Shown: piece after piece, positions 41,311-50,242 of the stretch
Layout: every line of letters starts with the position of its first letter
Numbering within the stretch: position 1 is the stretch's first letter
Assembly (NCBI RefSeq): GCF_019599185.1
Contig: NZ_JAIEUL010000006.1
Coordinates: forward strand, 100,778 to 164,777
From: Cryobacterium inferilacus
GTDB taxonomy: Bacteria; Actinomycetota; Actinomycetes; Actinomycetales; Microbacteriaceae
DNA length: 64,000 nt
Direction: 5' to 3'
The notes under the pieces: model-generated
What the model was told of the DNA's origin: nothing
Databases searched by the model: none
Seen by the model: only the letters and a program-made list of their open reading frames with translations
Made by a program: the position numbers and the translations under genes

Positions 41311-42354
41311 ATGTCACGCACTACTCAGGTCGTCAGCGCCGCCACACTCGTGGCCCTCGGGCTGGCCCTTGCCGGTTGCTCCACCACCGCTGAGGCCGAC
41401 AGCACGGCCGCACCGGAGGCATCCGCCGCCGAAGCACTCGCCCCGGCGACCATCACCGTGTACACCTCGGAGCCGCAGGAAAAGATCGACGCCATCGTCG
41501 CCGACTTCAACGTGGACCAGCCCGACGTCACCGTCGAGGTGTTCCGGGCCGGCACCGGCGACCTCACCGCCCGCATCGAGGCCGAGCGCACCACCGGCGA
41601 CGTGCAGGCCGACATCCTGCTCGCCGCCGACTCCGCCACCTTCGAGACCTACAAGGCCGACGACCTGCTGCTGGCCTACTCCCCCGCCGACATCGAGTCG
41701 CTCAACCAGGACGTCGTCGACCCCGACGGTTTCTATGTGGGCACCCGCATCATCCCCACCGTCATCGCCTACAACACCGGCATGATCGACTCCCCGCCCA
41801 CCTCCTGGGCCGACCTCACCGACACCGACTACGCCGGCCTGATCACCATGCCCAACCCGGATGTCTCCGGTGCCGCCGCGTACAACGCCGCCGTCTGGCT
41901 CGACAACGCCGACCTCGGCGACGAGTGGCTGGTCGACCTGGCCGCGAACCAGCCGGTGATCGCCGACAGCAACGGCCCGGTCTCGCAGGCCGTCGCCGCG
42001 GGCACCCAGCCCGTTGGCGTGGTGGTGGACTACCTGGTGCGCGAGCTCGCCGCCGCCGGCTCCCCCATCGAGGTGGCCTACCCCACCGAGGGTGTGCCCT
42101 ACGTCTCCCAGCCGGTGGGCATCTTCGCCAACACCGACGAGCAGGCCGCCTCCGAGGCGTTCGTGGACTACCTGGTCAGCGCCGACGGCCAGGCCCTCGC
42201 GGTCGAGCAGTCCTACCTGCCGGTGCGCAACGACGTCGGCACCCCCGAGGGCGCCCCGGCCATGGACGACATCGCCATCCTCACCCCCGACCTCGACGTG
42301 ATCAACGACACCAAGGCCGCTGCCGTCGCGCGGTTCAATGAGCTCTTCCAGTAA
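41311..42354 (+). CDS. ABC importer substrate-binding lipoprotein (FbpA/PhnS-like)
   Basis: A 347-residue binding protein. The lipoprotein signal (TLVALGLALAGC) places it outside the membrane. The mature part begins ATITVYTSEPQEKIDAIVADFN and contains LLAADSATFETYKADDLL, a type 2 fold like the iron(III)- and 2-aminoethylphosphonate-binding proteins. The paired tyrosines that hold iron in FbpA are not evident, so a phosphorylated organic substrate is at least as likely. AAGGA precedes the ATG, 8 bp after the phosphodiesterase gene. Its end overlaps the permease gene by 17 bp. Confidence 0.9.
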   Translation: MSRTTQVVSAATLVALGLALAGCSTTAEADSTAAPEASAAEALAPATITVYTSEPQEKIDAIVADFNVDQPDVTVEVFRAGTGDLTARIEAERTTGDVQADILLAADSATFETYKADDLLLAYSPADIESLNQDVVDPDGFYVGTRIIPTVIAYNTGMIDSPPTSWADLTDTDYAGLITMPNPDVSGAAAYNAAVWLDNADLGDEWLVDLAANQPVIADSNGPVSQAVAAGTQPVGVVVDYLVRELAAAGSPIEVAYPTEGVPYVSQPVGIFANTDEQAASEAFVDYLVSADGQALAVEQSYLPVRNDVGTPEGAPAMDDIAILTPDLDVINDTKAAAVARFNELFQ

Positions 42355-44053
42355 AGCCCCCGTGGCGGGCCCGGTCGTTTCCGACCGGGCCCGCTCCCGG
42401 CTTCCCCTCACCTCCTCACGGCCGTCGCCGCGAACGGATGCCCGGCGCACCGTCGCCGGCATCGACCTGCTGCGCCTGGCCCTCTGGCTGGTCTGCGCGG
42501 CCGTGGTGCTCGTGCCGCTGGGCGCCATCGTGGTGCTCGCGTTCAGCGCCAACCACCTGCCGCTGTTGCTCAGCGGCGACATCCTGCAGGCCGGCACGAA
42601 CAGTCTGGTCTCGGCCGTCGCATCCGCCGCCATCGCCGTGGCGGCCGGCACCGCGCTGGCGCTGCTGCTGGACCGCACCGACCTGCGCGGCCGCCGGGTG
42701 CTGCGCCTGTTCGCGCTCACCCCGCTGCTGGTACCGCCGTTCGTGGGCGCGATCGCCTGGATCGGCATCGCGGGGCCCACCGGCCCGATCAACAAGGCCT
42801 GGACCGACTGGTTCGGCGGGCCGCTCTGGATCATCTACGGCGGCGACGGCGTGATCGCGCTGCTGGCCATCCACTCCTACCCGATCGCCTACATGATCGT
42901 GTCGGCGGCGCTGCGGCGCATCCCCACCGACCTCGAGCAGGCGGCCCGCATCTCGGGCGCCTCCGCGGTGCGGGCGGTGCGCACCATCACCCTGCCCCTG
43001 CTCAAGCCGGCGATGCTGTCGGCGTTCATCCTGATCGCGGTGGGTAACCTGGCCGATTTCGGCATCCCCTCGATCATCGGCCTGCCCGAACGGTATGTGA
43101 CCCTGTCCACCCTGATCTACCGGTACATCCAGTCGGGCACGGTGGAGTCGCCGCTCGAGGTGATCGCCACCATCGGCGTGGTGCTGCTGGTCGTGGCGGC
43201 GCTGGCGATGGTGGTGGACCTGCTGGTCTCCCGGTCCCGCTGGGAGCTGGACGACTCCGCCTCCGCCGTGCAGCTGCTGCCGCTGGGTGTGGCGCGGCTG
43301 CCGCTCACCGTGGGCACCTGGCTGGTGGTGCTGGCGATCACACTGCTGCCGCTTCTGGCCCTGCTCAGCCAGGCGTTGCTGCCGGCGCCCGGGGTACCGC
43401 TGACCTGGGCGAACCTCACGCTGGACAACATTGTGCGGGCCACCAGCGCACCGTCCACCCTGGTCGGCGCGACCAACTCTGTGCTGCTGTCGGTGCTCGC
43501 CGGCGTGATCTGCGGGGTGCTCGGCCTGGCCATCGGCACCGTCGTCACCCGCACCCGGGCGCGTTCGAACACGGCGCTGAAGACCGTGGCGATGCTGCCG
43601 CAGGCCATCCCCGGCCTGGTCATCGCGGTCGGCTGGCTCGTCATCGCCCCGCGGATCGGCCTGTTCAACACCCCCTGGTTAATCCTCTGCGCCTACGTGA
43701 TGGCGTTCATCGCGATCGTGGTGCAGTCGGTGAGCGCGCCGCTGTCGGCCACCCCGATGACGGCCGAGGAGGCCGCCCGTATCTCCGGGGCGAGCCGGCT
43801 ACGCGCCCTGTTCGACATCTCCTGGCGCATGGCCGTGCCCGCCGCCATCGCCGGCAGCGTGCTGGTCGTGCTCACCGCGGTGCGCGAGCTGACCATCTCG
43901 GTGCTGCTGCTGGCCCCGGGCGCGCAGACCCTGGGCGTGAACATATTCAGCTTGCAACAGGCCGGGGCGTACAACGCCGCATCGGCTCTCTCGCTCATCA
44001 TCACCCTGGTGGGGTTGGCCGGCCTCGGCCTGGCCGCCCGCCGGGACCGCTAG
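42338..44053 (+). CDS. Two-domain ABC importer permease (FbpB-like)
   Basis: A 571-residue membrane protein that fuses two permease domains of about six helices each, so one polypeptide forms the whole channel. Two EAA loops are visible: DLEQAARISGASAVRAVRTITLPLLKP (about 195-221) and EEAARISGASRLRALFDISWRMAVP (about 475-499). The arrangement is that of iron, thiamine or aminoethylphosphonate transporters. The first 40 residues are a hydrophilic Ser/Arg tail. The start ATG lies within the binding-protein gene. Confidence 0.92.
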   Translation: MSSSSKAPVAGPVVSDRARSRLPLTSSRPSPRTDARRTVAGIDLLRLALWLVCAAVVLVPLGAIVVLAFSANHLPLLLSGDILQAGTNSLVSAVASAAIAVAAGTALALLLDRTDLRGRRVLRLFALTPLLVPPFVGAIAWIGIAGPTGPINKAWTDWFGGPLWIIYGGDGVIALLAIHSYPIAYMIVSAALRRIPTDLEQAARISGASAVRAVRTITLPLLKPAMLSAFILIAVGNLADFGIPSIIGLPERYVTLSTLIYRYIQSGTVESPLEVIATIGVVLLVVAALAMVVDLLVSRSRWELDDSASAVQLLPLGVARLPLTVGTWLVVLAITLLPLLALLSQALLPAPGVPLTWANLTLDNIVRATSAPSTLVGATNSVLLSVLAGVICGVLGLAIGTVVTRTRARSNTALKTVAMLPQAIPGLVIAVGWLVIAPRIGLFNTPWLILCAYVMAFIAIVVQSVSAPLSATPMTAEEAARISGASRLRALFDISWRMAVPAAIAGSVLVVLTAVRELTISVLLLAPGAQTLGVNIFSLQQAGAYNAASALSLIITLVGLAGLGLAARRDR

Positions 44054-44075
44054 TCGCGTTACGTAAAGGATTCTT

Positions 44076-45179
44076 ATGTCATCTGTCACCCTCACGGATG
44101 TGGGCCTCGTCTACCCGAATGGAACCGTCGGTCTGGAAGGCATCAACCTGGCCATCGCGGACGGCGAGTTCGTGGCCCTGGTCGGGCCGTCCGGCTCGGG
44201 CAAGACCACGTTGCTGCGCGCGATCGCCGGGTTCCTGGCGCCCAGCTCCGGGTCGATCTCTCTCGACGACACCGTCGTGGCCGACTCCCGCCGCTCGGTG
44301 GAGCCGGAGAAGCGCGGGCTGGGCATGGTGTTCCAGCAGCACGCGGTCTGGCCGCACTGGAGCGTGGAGCGCAACATCGCCTATCCGCTGGTGCTGGCGA
44401 AGGTGCCGCGGGCCGAGCGGGCCGCCCGGGTGGCCGAGGTGATGGCGCTGGTGGGCCTGGCCGGCTTCGGTAAGCGCAACCCGGCCACGCTCTCGGGCGG
44501 GCAGCGCCAGCGGGTGGCGTTGGCCCGGGCGATCGTGGGCCGCCCGCGGGTGCTGCTGCTCGACGAGGCGCTCTCGGCGCTGGACGAACCGCTGCGCGAC
44601 AGCCTGCGGCTGGAGCTGCAGTCGCTCACCCGGTCGATCGGGCTCACCGTGGTGCACGTCACCCACGACCGCGCCGAGGCCCTGGCGTTGGCCGACCGTA
44701 TCGTGGTGCTCGATGGCGGCCGCATCCAGCAGGTCGGCAGCCCGGTGGAGCTGGTCACCCGGCCGGTGACCGCCGCGGTGGCCCGGTTCCTCTCCGACGC
44801 CACGCTGTTCACCGGCCGGCGGGACGCGTCCGGGTTCGTGGCCGACGGGCATCCGTGCGCGGTGCCGACCGAGTGGATCGAGACAGGCGGCGTTGGGGGT
44901 CACGGGACGGGCACCCTGGCCGTGTTACCCGAAGACGTGGCCCTGCGGCCGGGCACCGGGGCTGCGACGGATGCCGTGGTGACGTCGTCGCTCTACGGCC
45001 GGGCGAGCAACGACGTGATCGTGCAGTGGCAGGGGGTCGCCGTGCGCTCCCGGGTGCCCGGCCGCCGCTACCTGGTGGGCGAGCGCGTGGTCGTGGAGAT
45101 CGGCCGGGCGATGTTCTACGAGGCGGAGGCGAACGAGGGTGCACTGCCCGTGGCATCCGTGCCGGTCACCGCGCGCTGA
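44076..45179 (+). CDS. ABC importer ATPase with TOBE domain
   Basis: A 367-residue ATPase that powers the preceding permease. Walker A GPSGSGKTT is at about 37-45, the signature LSGGQRQR near 140, Walker B VLLLDEALSALDE and the H loop HVTHDRAEA. Residues beyond 245 form a TOBE-type regulatory domain (GTLAVLPEDVALRPGTG, NDVIVQWQGVAVRSRVPG). It follows the permease by 22 bp with AAAGGA before the ATG. Together with the two upstream genes it makes a complete importer. Confidence 0.94.
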   Translation: MSSVTLTDVGLVYPNGTVGLEGINLAIADGEFVALVGPSGSGKTTLLRAIAGFLAPSSGSISLDDTVVADSRRSVEPEKRGLGMVFQQHAVWPHWSVERNIAYPLVLAKVPRAERAARVAEVMALVGLAGFGKRNPATLSGGQRQRVALARAIVGRPRVLLLDEALSALDEPLRDSLRLELQSLTRSIGLTVVHVTHDRAEALALADRIVVLDGGRIQQVGSPVELVTRPVTAAVARFLSDATLFTGRRDASGFVADGHPCAVPTEWIETGGVGGHGTGTLAVLPEDVALRPGTGAATDAVVTSSLYGRASNDVIVQWQGVAVRSRVPGRRYLVGERVVVEIGRAMFYEAEANEGALPVASVPVTAR

Positions 45180-45229
45180 CCCCGACTCCGGCCCCGGGCG
45201 CCGGCTCCCGAGGCGTTCTCACGGCCGGA

Positions 45230-45715
45230 TCAAGCGCGCGGCTTGAGCTCGTCGGTGATGTCGGCGACCGTAGCCCCGTAGGCGCTGAGGAGCGCGTCCG
45301 CGTCGACGAACGCCGAGTAGCCATGCTCCCCCGCGCCCATGGCTACCCGGGTGCCGCGCATCCGTTCGTCGGCGAACACCGGCCAGTCGGTGCTGCTGCC
45401 CAGCGGCGTGATGGTGCCGCGGCTGTAGCCGGTGGCGGCCAGGGCCAGGTCTTCGTGCGGCAGCGAGAGCTTGTTCACGCCCACGAGCGCGCGCAGCTTG
45501 GCCCAGCTGATCTGCCGGTCGCCGGGCACAAGCACGAAGATGTAGTCGCCGTCGTGGCGCTTCACCACGAGCGACTTGACGATGCCACTGGGCTCGAGGC
45601 CGAGCAGCCGGGCGGCGCTTTCGAGGCTGTCGGCGGCGGGGCGCTCGACGATGTCGATCTCGAGTCTGCGCGCTCGCGCATCCGTTGCAACCCGTTCGCG
45701 CCCTGTGTCAGTCAT
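45230..45715 (-). CDS. YbaK/EbsC-type aminoacyl-tRNA deacylase
   Basis: A 161-residue single-domain protein of the YbaK/ProX family, which hydrolyses mischarged aminoacyl-tRNAs (Cys-tRNA(Pro) and similar). The conserved Lys lies in GIVKSLVVKRHDGDYIFVLVPGDRQISWAKL, and the later GYSRGTITPLGSSTDWPVFADE matches the family G(x)xPxG region. The ATG at 45715 is chosen; a GTG five codons earlier is possible. It is next to a tRNA gene, which may be coincidence. Confidence 0.9.
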   Translation of the reverse strand: MTDTGRERVATDARARRLEIDIVERPAADSLESAARLLGLEPSGIVKSLVVKRHDGDYIFVLVPGDRQISWAKLRALVGVNKLSLPHEDLALAATGYSRGTITPLGSSTDWPVFADERMRGTRVAMGAGEHGYSAFVDADALLSAYGATVADITDELKPRA

Positions 45716-45849
45716 ACCTGAGTCAACCACGCGGGCGTGCGCCGTATTTCACCGCCCAGCGGATGCGCGTGGCCCCCGGCGCCGGACGGATCACGAGGTC
45801 TCGACAGGCTCGACCAGCGACGTGGGCCGGGACCAGGAAGAAAGAATGG

Positions 45850-45922
45850 GGCCGCCTATCAGAATCGAACTGATGACCTATTCATTACGAGTGAATCGCT
45901 CTACCAACTGAGCTAAGGCGGC
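45850..45922 (-). tRNA. tRNA-Thr (anticodon CGU)
   Basis: On the minus strand the sequence folds as a full cloverleaf: acceptor GCCGCCT/AGGCGGC, D arm GCTC/GAGC, anticodon stem ATTCA/TGAAT with loop CTCGTAA, a short variable loop and T arm ATCAG-TTCGATT-CTGAT. The anticodon CGT reads ACG (Thr). The CCA end is not encoded. Confidence 0.97.
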
Positions 45923-45974
45923 GTGAGACCGAAGACTTCCTTGCGAAAGACGCGCGGTGACACAGCAGCCAAGC

Positions 45975-46613
45975 TTACTCGATCGGGGCGGTCACGGTGT
46001 ACAGCTCGCGGAACGACTTCGCGACCCAGGCCGAGAGCGTGCTGCAGTCATCCGCTTCGGCCCAACAGCGCCAGGCGTGCCGGGTGGCGGCCATGGCCAC
46101 GAGGGTGAAGAGCAGCGCCCGCTGGGACAGGGCCCGGGGGTCCTCGGCGAGGCGGGGGTCATCGGCCGCGAACCGGCGCTCGACGATGTGCTGCAGTCCG
46201 GCTTCGAAGTTGCGCAGGGTCGCCATGCGCATGGTGAAGAGGTAGCTGTTGTCTTTCATCACCGCGCGGCGCAGCTCGTGGATCTCACGGTCGCCGTCGG
46301 TGTTGGCCAGGCTCAGGCCGATGAGGGTGGCCAGGTCGGCCAGCACGTCACCGTCTGGCCCGGCGGCGACGAACCGTTCGATGTCGGTGTCGCAGGCCAG
46401 CTCGAGCTCGTCGCCGACCAGGGCGGCATCCTTCGACCCGAAGTAGTTGAAGAAGGTGCGCGGTGAAATGTCTGCCCATCGGCTGATTTCCTCCACGGTG
46501 ACCTTGTCGATCCCCCGATGCGAGCAGAGCGTGAGCACGGCGCGCTGAATCTGCCGGCGCGTCTCCAGCCGCTTGCGTTCCCGTAGGCCCAATTCGTGCG
46601 GATGCGCGCCCAT
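45975..46613 (-). CDS. TetR family transcriptional regulator
   Basis: A 212-residue repressor. The N-terminal HTH is textbook TetR: RRQIQRAVLTLCSHRGIDKVTVEEISRWADISPRTFFNYFGSKDAAL (about 19-65). The rest is a helical ligand-binding and dimerisation domain without recognisable specificity. It begins 3 bp after the secreted peptidase gene on the same strand, so the pair is probably cotranscribed and the peptidase is a likely target. No separate promoter is visible between them. Confidence 0.92.
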   Translation of the reverse strand: MGAHPHELGLRERKRLETRRQIQRAVLTLCSHRGIDKVTVEEISRWADISPRTFFNYFGSKDAALVGDELELACDTDIERFVAAGPDGDVLADLATLIGLSLANTDGDREIHELRRAVMKDNSYLFTMRMATLRNFEAGLQHIVERRFAADDPRLAEDPRALSQRALLFTLVAMAATRHAWRCWAEADDCSTLSAWVAKSFRELYTVTAPIE

Positions 46614-46616
46614 ACG

Positions 46617-48149
46617 TCAGCACATCGGGTCTGTCGCGGGAACGGTGCCGTCGATCAGGTAGTTGTTGACGGCGTCGTTCACGCAGGAGTTGGACTTGTT
46701 GTATGCGGTGTGACCCTCGCCCTCGTAGGTGACCAGCTGGCCGCTGTCGAGCTGCTCGGCCAGGTTCTCGGCCCAGACGTACGGGGTGGCGGGGTCGTTG
46801 GTGGTGCCCACGACCAGGATCGGGGCGGCCCCGGCGGCGTGGATCTCCTCCCGCTCGCCGGTGAAGGCGTACGGCCAGTTGGCGCAGGAGATGTCGCCGT
46901 AGGCCATGTAGGTGCCGATGGTGGGCGCCAGCGCCTCGATCTCGGCGGCCTGCGCGCGCATGGCGGCCGGGTCGTCGTCGTATGCGTAGTCCACGCAGTT
47001 GATGGCCATGAATGCCTCGGTGGAGTTGTCGGCGTAGGTGCCGTCGGCGTTCCGACCGTTGTACGCGTCGGCGAACTGCATCGCGCCATCCGCGCTGCCC
47101 TGCAGCACGGTGTCGAACATGTCGCTGAGGTACTGCCAGGCGGTGGCCTGGTAGAGCGGGTAGATGATGGCGGTGAGCAGCGCGTTGGCGCCGAGCTGGC
47201 GGCCATCCGTGGCGGTGATCGGGTTGGCGTCGACCGAGTCGAGCAGCGCCCGGATGGTGCCCATGGCGTCGTCGACGGTGCCGTCGAAGGGGCATTCGGT
47301 GCCGGCGAGGCAGTCGGTGAGGTAGGCGCGCAGGGCGCTCTCGAAGCCCTGCGCCTGGGTGGCGGTGACCTCGAAGTTGCTGGTGGCGGGGTCCAGGGCA
47401 CCGTCGAGCACGAGCCGGCCGACCTTGTCGGGGTACATCTCGGCATAGGTGGCGCCGAGGAAGGTGCCGTAGGAGAAGCCGAGGTAGTTGAGCTGCTCGT
47501 CGCCGAGGATGGCGCGGAGCAGGTCGAGGTCGCGGGCGGCACTCTCGGTGTCGACCTCGCCCAGCAGGGCGCCGGTCTGCTCGGCGCAGGCGGTGGCGAA
47601 GCCGATGGCGCTGGCTTCCTGCTCCTGAATCCAGGCATCCGTGCCGCGGTCGGCCTCGGTGAGCCCGTACAGGTACTGGTCCATCTCGGCCGGGTCGTAG
47701 CAGGCCACCGGGCTGGAGCGGCCGACACCGCGGGGGTCGAAGCCGACGATGTCGAAGCGCGCCTGCAGGGCGGCATCCGTGGCGAAATCGACGGAGTCCT
47801 TGACGAAGTCGTAGCCGGACCCGCCCGGACCGCCCGGGTTCAGCAGCAACGAGCCGATACGATCCCCGGTGGCGGGCTGGCGCACCAGGGCGAGGTCGAT
47901 GTCGCCGGCCGCCGGGTCGTCCCAGTCCAGCGGAGCCGAGGCGGTGCTGCACTGCATGCCGTCGTCGCAGTCGGTCCAGTCGAGCACCTGGCTGTAGAAC
48001 GGGTCGAGCTCGGTCTCCACCTCTTCGCCGGTGGGCGTGGAGGTGGACGGGGCCGGCTGCGGCACGAACCAGGGCGTGCAGGCGCTGAGGCCGAGCGTCA
48101 CTGCCACCGCGGCCGCTACGGTCGTGAATACGCGAGTGCGCTTGGTCAC
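46617..48149 (-). CDS. Secreted tripeptidyl-aminopeptidase-like alpha/beta hydrolase (lipoprotein)
   Basis: A 510-residue exported hydrolase. The signal VFTTVAAAVAVTLGLSAC ends in a lipobox Cys (about residue 24). Landmarks are the oxyanion region LLNPGGPGGSG, FDPRGVGRSSP, the nucleophile elbow GFSYGTFLG (about 225), the acid in GTTNDPATP and the His in EGEGHTAYNKSNSC. Conserved cysteines stabilise the lid, and the TAP-like C-terminal domain is present. It should cleave peptides from their N-terminus outside the cell, as the SlpD/TAP family does. AGAGGAA lies six bases before the GTG. The TetR gene follows at once. Confidence 0.93.
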   Translation of the reverse strand: MTKRTRVFTTVAAAVAVTLGLSACTPWFVPQPAPSTSTPTGEEVETELDPFYSQVLDWTDCDDGMQCSTASAPLDWDDPAAGDIDLALVRQPATGDRIGSLLLNPGGPGGSGYDFVKDSVDFATDAALQARFDIVGFDPRGVGRSSPVACYDPAEMDQYLYGLTEADRGTDAWIQEQEASAIGFATACAEQTGALLGEVDTESAARDLDLLRAILGDEQLNYLGFSYGTFLGATYAEMYPDKVGRLVLDGALDPATSNFEVTATQAQGFESALRAYLTDCLAGTECPFDGTVDDAMGTIRALLDSVDANPITATDGRQLGANALLTAIIYPLYQATAWQYLSDMFDTVLQGSADGAMQFADAYNGRNADGTYADNSTEAFMAINCVDYAYDDDPAAMRAQAAEIEALAPTIGTYMAYGDISCANWPYAFTGEREEIHAAGAAPILVVGTTNDPATPYVWAENLAEQLDSGQLVTYEGEGHTAYNKSNSCVNDAVNNYLIDGTVPATDPMC

Positions 48150-48252
48150 AGGGTTCCTCTTCTCTGCTCAGGCGTTCTGTGCTGTGCCGTGTTCTGCTCT
48201 GCCGTTCTGTGCTGCAGGATGCGCCGCACCGTTGACGCGGTCACCGTCGGCG

Positions 48253-49488
48253 TCATCGTCGGATCATGGAGACCAGCATTGCCTCCAGCGCCAGGGCGGG
48301 TGCCACGTTGGCCTCGATGCGCTGGCGGGCCAGCGCGATCGCATCCATCGTGGCCACCGTCGCCGCCGGACCGCACGCGGCCGCGGCCTGGCGCAGTTCG
48401 CTGGTGAGTTCACGGTTGATGATGGTGTTCTCGCGGCCGAGCTGCACCATCATCACGTCGCGGTAGAGCGAGGTGAGGTCGACCAGGATGCGGTCGATGC
48501 CGTCACGCAGGCTGCGGGTGGCGCGGCGTTTCTGGTCGTCTTCGAGGTTCTTGATCTGGCCGCGGAGGGCGGGCGGCACCGACTGGCCGGGCTCCACACC
48601 GAGGGAGCGCAGCACGCCCTCCCGTTCGGTCGCGTCGCGCTCGAGGGTGATGGCCTTGGCGTCGTCGCCGGCGATCGCCAGCAGCCGGGCGGCGGCGTTC
48701 ACCGCCTTGGAGATGCCGGTGAGCCCGAGCGCCGCGCGCAGGGTTTCCTCCCGGCGGGCGCGGGCCTCGGCGTTGGTGGCGAGCCTCAGGGCCATGCCGA
48801 TGTGGCTCTGCGCCTGGCGGGCGGCCTGTTCGGCCACGCCCGGGTCGACGCCGGTGCGACGGATGAGCAGGGCCGCGACGTCATCGATGCTCGGCACCCG
48901 TAGGCGCACGGTGCGCACCCGGGAGCGGATGGTGGGCAGCAGGTCGGCCTCGCTGGGCGCGCAGAGGATCCACACGGTGCGCTCCGGCGGTTCCTCCAGG
49001 GCCTTGAGCAGCACGTTGGAGGTGCGCTCGACCATGCGGTCGGCGTCTTCGACCACGACCACCCGGTACCGGCCCACCGACGGGGAGTACTGCGACCGGG
49101 CCACGGCCTCCTTGACGGAGTCCATCTTGATGATGACGCCCTCGGTGCTGAGCACGGTGAGGTCGGGGTGGGTGCGGGCGTCGACGAGCTTCTTGGTGGT
49201 CTCGTCACCCTGCGGGGTGCCGGGGCTGAGCAGCGCGGTCGCGAACGCGAACGCCAGGTTGGACCGCCCGGACCCGGGCGGCCCGGTGATGAGCCAGGCG
49301 TGGGTCATCGAGTCGGAGGTGCTGGGGGTGGCGGCGCTGGGGGTGGCGGTGCTCGCGGGGGCGCCGGGGGCGGCATCCGTGGCCGTGTCGGGGCGCTCGA
49401 GTGTGGCGACCGCTCCCGGGCGCTCAGCGGCGGCGCGGAAGATGGCGATCGCGTCTGCTTGACCCGTCAGGTCATCCCACACTGCCAT
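48253..49488 (-). CDS. holB: DNA polymerase III delta' subunit
   Basis: A 411-residue clamp-loader subunit. The start MAVWDDLTGQADAIAIFRAAA is conserved. The P loop appears as GPPGSGRSNLAFAFA at 69-83, followed by VVVVEDADRM, SNVLLKALEEPPERTVWIL and the sensor TIRSRVRTVRLR. Residues about 25-60 are an Ala/Thr/Pro-rich insertion separating the first helix from the P loop, which is not usual. TACCCT lies six bases before the ATG with no ribosome site, so holB has its own leaderless promoter and is not simply read from tmk. Confidence 0.95.
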   Translation of the reverse strand: MAVWDDLTGQADAIAIFRAAAERPGAVATLERPDTATDAAPGAPASTATPSAATPSTSDSMTHAWLITGPPGSGRSNLAFAFATALLSPGTPQGDETTKKLVDARTHPDLTVLSTEGVIIKMDSVKEAVARSQYSPSVGRYRVVVVEDADRMVERTSNVLLKALEEPPERTVWILCAPSEADLLPTIRSRVRTVRLRVPSIDDVAALLIRRTGVDPGVAEQAARQAQSHIGMALRLATNAEARARREETLRAALGLTGISKAVNAAARLLAIAGDDAKAITLERDATEREGVLRSLGVEPGQSVPPALRGQIKNLEDDQKRRATRSLRDGIDRILVDLTSLYRDVMMVQLGRENTIINRELTSELRQAAAACGPAATVATMDAIALARQRIEANVAPALALEAMLVSMIRR

Positions 49489-49494
49489 TCGTCA

Positions 49495-49500
49495 AGGGTA
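49495..49500 (-). promoter_or_regulatory. -10 element of a leaderless transcript (holB)
   Basis: TACCCT on the minus strand ends six bases before the ATG. Confidence 0.5.
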
Positions 49501-49549
49501 CCCGCAGCCGGTGACACCGGGGTGCGCCCGCCCCCAGACGCCGAGTTGC

Positions 49550-49600
49550 CAGTTGCGGCCCCTTGGATGCCCGTGAAGGGGCCGCAACTGCCCTTTCGCG
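49550..49600. repeat. Family B element, truncated copy
   Basis: CAGTTGCGGCCCC...GGGGCCGCAACTGCCCTTTCGCG. The outer CGCGAGAGGA part of the left arm is missing. It is the first member of a block of three between holB and the VOC gene. Confidence 0.82.
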
Positions 49601-49635
49601 GATGCGCCGGCCGGGTGGGAGGTCGCCCCACCCAC

Positions 49636-49694
49636 CGAGAGGACAGTTGCGGCCAGTCCAGCGCCCAACAACGGGCCTCAACTGTCCTCTCGCG
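49636..49694. repeat. Family B element, block copy 2
   Basis: Left arm CGAGAGGACAGTTGCGGCC, right arm GGGCCTCAACTGTCCTCTCG, loop of about 20 bp. Confidence 0.9.
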
Positions 49695-49705
49695 GGCATC
49701 CGATC

Positions 49706-49768
49706 CCGCGAGAGGACAGTTGCGGCCAGTGGAGCGCCCAGCAACTGGCCCCAACTGCCCTCTCGCGG
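49706..49768. repeat. Family B element, block copy 3
   Basis: Left arm CCGCGAGAGGACAGTTGCGG, right arm CCCAACTGCCCTCTCGCGG. It is adjacent to copy 2 and in the same orientation, 33 bp before the VOC gene's stop codon. Confidence 0.9.
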
Positions 49769-49798
49769 TCCTGCGACGGGGGGATGCGACGGGCGGGC

Positions 49799-50230
49799 TC
49801 AGCCGAAGCTGACGGCGCCGTCGACGCCGATTTGCCAGCCGGGGTTGTGCGCGATCTCCCAGATGATGCCGCCCGGGGCCTGCACATGAGCGTGGAAGAT
49901 ACCGCCGAAAGCACCCGGCTGAGGGTCCTTGAGCACGGTGCCACCGGCGCCGGCCATGGCGGCGACGACAGCGTGCACCTCGTCGGGACTCTCCACGTTG
50001 TGGGACAGCGTCACCCCCGACACGACCGAGTGGGCCGGCCCGGTGCCGAGGTCTTGCGCAAACTTCTCGACGTCGAAGAGGCCGAGCACGGCACCGGGAG
50101 CCACCTGGAAGAAGATGATCTCACCGGGCACGTCGACCAGCGGCACCCAGCCCAGGGCGGCGACGTAGAACGCACGCGCCACATCCAGGTCGGGTGTGGC
50201 GACGGTGACGAAGTGCACGTTCTGCTTCAT
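49799..50230 (-). CDS. VOC (glyoxalase/bleomycin-resistance fold) protein
   Basis: A 143-residue protein with the paired beta-alpha-beta-beta-beta modules of the vicinal oxygen chelate fold: [24 protein letters not shown] and the second repeat [19 protein letters not shown]...[21 protein letters not shown] end. It may bind a metal and a small ligand, but the metal residues (His, Glu) only partly match and the substrate is unknown. It sits between holB and tmk, genes that are normally neighbours, and is bordered by the family B block, so it looks like an insertion. Confidence 0.85.
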   Translation of the reverse strand: MKQNVHFVTVATPDLDVARAFYVAALGWVPLVDVPGEIIFFQVAPGAVLGLFDVEKFAQDLGTGPAHSVVSGVTLSHNVESPDEVHAVVAAMAGAGGTVLKDPQPGAFGGIFHAHVQAPGGIIWEIAHNPGWQIGVDGAVSFG

Positions 50231-50242
50231 AACAAGCTGCTG

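Noticed and set aside
41311..45179. Calling the importer an iron(III) transporter
   Set aside because: The fold fits, but the adjacent phosphatase, phosphodiesterase and RpiR-type regulator, and the lack of an evident iron-tyrosine pair, make a phosphorylated organic substrate equally likely. The substrate is left open.
45230..45922. Integration site at the tRNA-Thr gene
   Set aside because: No integrase, direct repeat of the tRNA end or change in composition is visible on either side.
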